A stretch of 8,219 bases of DNA from an uncultured Phycisphaerales bacterium. GTDB taxonomy: Bacteria; Planctomycetota; Phycisphaerae; Sedimentisphaerales; Anaerobacaceae. Location of the stretch: NCBI GenBank assembly GCA_937868145.1, contig CALMMH010000609.1:1-8219 (forward strand), in the 5' to 3' direction. The position numbers and the translations under genes were made by a program. Below, piece by piece: positions 6,711-8,219 of this stretch. Every line of letters starts with the position of its first letter. The stretch's first letter is position 1. Under the pieces are notes generated by a model. It did no database searches. It was given only the letters and a program-made list of their open reading frames with translations, and was not told the DNA's origin.

Positions 6711-6751
6711 GAAACACTCTCTCATTCCAATTAGGGGTGAATGATAGGACT

Positions 6752-6769
6752 TCTCTGTGCGCACAGAGA
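6752..6769. promoter_or_regulatory. 18-bp perfect palindrome, candidate operator
   Basis: TCTCTGTGCGCACAGAGA is identical to its reverse complement and is CG-centred, as LacI-, GntR- and TetR-type sites often are. It lies just downstream of the -10 of the oxidoreductase promoter, covering about +2 to +19 of that transcript, where a bound repressor would block initiation or early elongation. As RNA it could also fold into a 5'-terminal hairpin. No regulator gene is in the window, so the binding protein is unknown. Confidence 0.55.
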
Positions 6770-6777
6770 CGAAGACT

Positions 6778-6806
6778 ACTATACGCGCGAGGAAAAGAAG
6801 GATCAA
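6778..6806 (-). promoter_or_regulatory. Sigma70-type promoter for the Tat-exported oxidoreductase
   Basis: On the minus strand TTGATC (6806-6801, four of six, including TTGA) is followed by 17 bases and TATAGT (6783-6778, five of six). The predicted start is near 6771, giving a leader of about 61 bases to the ATG at 6710. The palindrome at 6752-6769 begins right after the predicted start. Confidence 0.6.
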
Positions 6807-6896
6807 GGTGTGTATCCTACGTCCGGCGAAACGACAACAGAACAGGCGCCGGCTCGATCCCATCGTGCACGTCCTCTCCATCCTCCAAACTCAGCC

Positions 6897-6926
6897 TTGT
6901 TTCCTACCGGTGACATGGAGTATAAA
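6897..6926 (+). promoter_or_regulatory. Possible promoter for the GH95-like gene
   Basis: TTGTTT (6897-6902), an 18-base spacer and TATAAA (6921-6926). The predicted start near 6933 leaves only about 19 bases before the ATG at 6952, just enough to hold the ribosome-binding site. The -35 is poor, so confidence is moderate. A palindrome-bound protein about 130 bases upstream could affect this promoter only indirectly. Confidence 0.4.
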
Positions 6927-6940
6927 GGCCGGCTGTATAT

Positions 6941-6947
6941 TAGGAGG
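6941..6947 (+). promoter_or_regulatory. Strong Shine-Dalgarno site fixing the GH95-like start
   Basis: TAGGAGG is followed by ATCT and then ATG at 6952. It is the strongest ribosome-binding sequence in the window. It decides the start of a gene whose frame runs off the right edge. Confidence 0.8.
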
Positions 6948-6951
6948 ATCT

Positions 6952-8219
6952 ATGGTGTACGACCATGTCATTCGTGTGTTGTTTGTTCTGATCGTCTGCG
7001 GAACCAACTCCCTTCTCGCGGCACAAGAGGAAAGCCCTCTCGCTGCGATCCGGAGGATCATTACTCCCTGCAAATCCGTGTGGACCAGTCCGCCGAGCCG
7101 TATTCCCAGCGGCGTGTCGGTCGATAGTCCTCTCTTGGGCAATGGCGACTTGGCCGCGACGTTCGCGGGTTCGCCGGAGCATCAGGAGTTTTACATCGCC
7201 AAGAATGACTTCTGGAAGCTGAAGTCGCAATATGGCAAAGCCGGCCCGCGTCCCCTGGCGAAGTTGGACGTCGTCGCGCCGGCGCTCCAAGGCGCGGAGT
7301 ATCGCGTCGAGATGTCCTACTACGACCCGGCTGCCGAAGCTCGCTTTACGAAGGGCGATGTCGGTTTGCGGATGCGGTGCTGGGTGTCCGCGACCAATTC
7401 GGTTCTCGTGGTCGAGTTGTCCGCGACGGGAAAGCCGCTCGATGTGACGGTGACCCTGTCTCCATTCGAAGGAAATGGCTCCGAGGTGCGAAAAGAGAGT
7501 CTCAACGATTTCTCCTGGGTCACTCGGAAGTTCGCTCAGGACGTCGATATCGCGACGGAGGCGGCTGCGGCGATGCAACTGATCGGCGCGGGAGACGCCC
7601 ACCTCAATTTGCTTCCCGATCAGTCGGTGACGATCGTGCTGGCGGTGGCGAGCCGTTTCCAATCCGAGGCGTATCTGGCCAACGCTCAAGAAACGGTGCG
7701 CGGTTTGGATGCCTCTTCGCTGGCCGATTTGCGGACGCAACACGCGGCGTGGTGGGCGGACTACTGGGCGAAGTCCTACGTCGACATCGGCGGCGGACCT
7801 GTCGAGCATCACTATTATCGTTCGCTGTACGTGATGGGCGCGTGCAGTCGCGATCCGCGTTTTCCGCCGGGACTTTTCGGCTCCTGGACCACGACCGACA
7901 CCCCGGCTTGGGCGGGTGACTACCATCTCAACTACAACTTCCAGGCGCCGTTCTACGGATTGTGCCGCGCCAATCGCTTGGCCCAGGCGGATCCGGAGAT
8001 CGCTCCGTTCCTGGACTTCATGCCGCGCGGCCGCTGGTACGCCGAGCACGTGACGAAGACTCGCGGCGTGTTGTATCCGGTCGGAATCGGCCCGCTCGGC
8101 ATCGAGACCACGCGGAACGGGAACTACAGGCCTCCGAATTCTGAGGAAGGAGGCCTGTTCTGGCAACAACGATCCGACGCCGCATATTCCGCGATGAACA
8201 TGGCCCAGCGATGGCGCTG
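6952..8219 (+). CDS. Secreted GH95-like glycoside hydrolase (3' end missing)
   Basis: The frame is open from ATG 6952 to the window end, giving 422 codons with no stop. The N-terminus (MVYDHVIRVLFVLIVCGTNS then LLAAQ) is a probable Sec signal with cleavage after about residue 23-24, so the enzyme should be exported. Next comes SPLLGNGDLAATFAG and FYIAKNDFWKLK, matching the N-terminal beta-domain of GH95-type enzymes (PLGNG.LGA... and the ND.W block). Further on, LFGSWTTTDTPAWAGDYHLN then YNFQAPFY resembles the start of the GH95 (alpha/alpha)6 catalytic domain (clan GH-L). N327 and N329 match the Asn-x-Asn pair that activates the catalytic water in GH95 alpha-L-fucosidases. The general acid Glu would lie beyond the window. 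Known GH95 activities are alpha-L-fucosidase and alpha-L-galactosidase. This protein is divergent, so activity is an inference. It is divergent from the exported oxidoreductase. Confidence 0.8.
   Translation, partial: MVYDHVIRVLFVLIVCGTNSLLAAQEESPLAAIRRIITPCKSVWTSPPSRIPSGVSVDSPLLGNGDLAATFAGSPEHQEFYIAKNDFWKLKSQYGKAGPRPLAKLDVVAPALQGAEYRVEMSYYDPAAEARFTKGDVGLRMRCWVSATNSVLVVELSATGKPLDVTVTLSPFEGNGSEVRKESLNDFSWVTRKFAQDVDIATEAAAAMQLIGAGDAHLNLLPDQSVTIVLAVASRFQSEAYLANAQETVRGLDASSLADLRTQHAAWWADYWAKSYVDIGGGPVEHHYYRSLYVMGACSRDPRFPPGLFGSWTTTDTPAWAGDYHLNYNFQAPFYGLCRANRLAQADPEIAPFLDFMPRGRWYAEHVTKTRGVLYPVGIGPLGIETTRNGNYRPPNSEEGGLFWQQRSDAAYSAMNMAQRWR

Noticed and set aside
6711..6881. 57-codon N-terminal extension of the minus-strand oxidoreductase
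   Set aside because: It would place the twin-arginine signal internally and contains the promoter and palindrome; the ATG at 6710 explains the data better.
6952..7023. Possible lipoprotein signal (LIVC) in the GH95-like protein
   Set aside because: The residue before Cys is Val, not Gly/Ala/Ser, so the lipobox is not met; an ordinary Sec cleavage site follows.
6741..7127. Plus-strand frame across the divergent intergenic region
   Set aside because: It overlaps the promoters and the strongly supported GH95-like start in another frame, and its translation resembles nothing.
6940..8169. 409-codon open frame on the minus strand
   Set aside because: Shadow of the GH95-like gene; no recognisable motif and a composition rich in Arg and His.

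Overview
The window is GC-rich, gene-dense bacterial DNA, probably from a planctomycete of the Phycisphaerae/Sedimentisphaerales type. This placement is an inference. It rests on a twin-arginine-exported Gfo/Idh/MocA oxidoreductase, a second oxidoreductase of the same superfamily, a secreted GH95-like glycoside hydrolase, and heptanucleotide short tandem repeats beside housekeeping genes. No rRNA, tRNA or taxonomic marker is present other than lepA/hemW.

Layout from left to right: (1) the 3' part of a cytoplasmic-type Gfo/Idh/MocA oxidoreductase on + (2-994, cut by the window edge); (2) a long hairpin terminator (1057-1097) shared by converging genes; (3) on the minus strand, a decayed MntA-HepT toxin-antitoxin module, with mntA (1539-1242) frameshifted and hepT (1255-1139) reduced to its last ~38 codons; (4) a housekeeping pair on +, hemW (1736-3022) and lepA (3031-4827), behind a good sigma70-type promoter; (5) a small two-helix membrane protein on + (4968-5261) with its own promoter; (6) a Tat-exported Gfo/Idh/MocA oxidoreductase on - (6710-5376); (7) a divergent intergenic region (6711-6951) with a promoter for each direction and an 18-bp perfect palindrome; (8) the 5' part of a secreted GH95-like glycoside hydrolase on +, running off the window (6952-8219).

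hemW and lepA form the familiar heme-chaperone/EF4 neighbourhood and are probably one transcript. The exported oxidoreductase and the GH95-like enzyme are divergently arranged and may be a small carbohydrate-processing unit under shared control. The palindrome lies at the predicted transcription start of the oxidoreductase and could be the operator.

I see no convincing undescribed system. The most informative observations are the dissected death of the MntA-HepT module (loss of one copy of an inferred tandem pentamer that removes the catalytic GS, plus an apparent internal deletion in hepT), the heptamer tandem repeats translated into the N-terminus of HemW, the promoter/palindrome arrangement in the divergent region, and a patch of different codon usage inside lepA.
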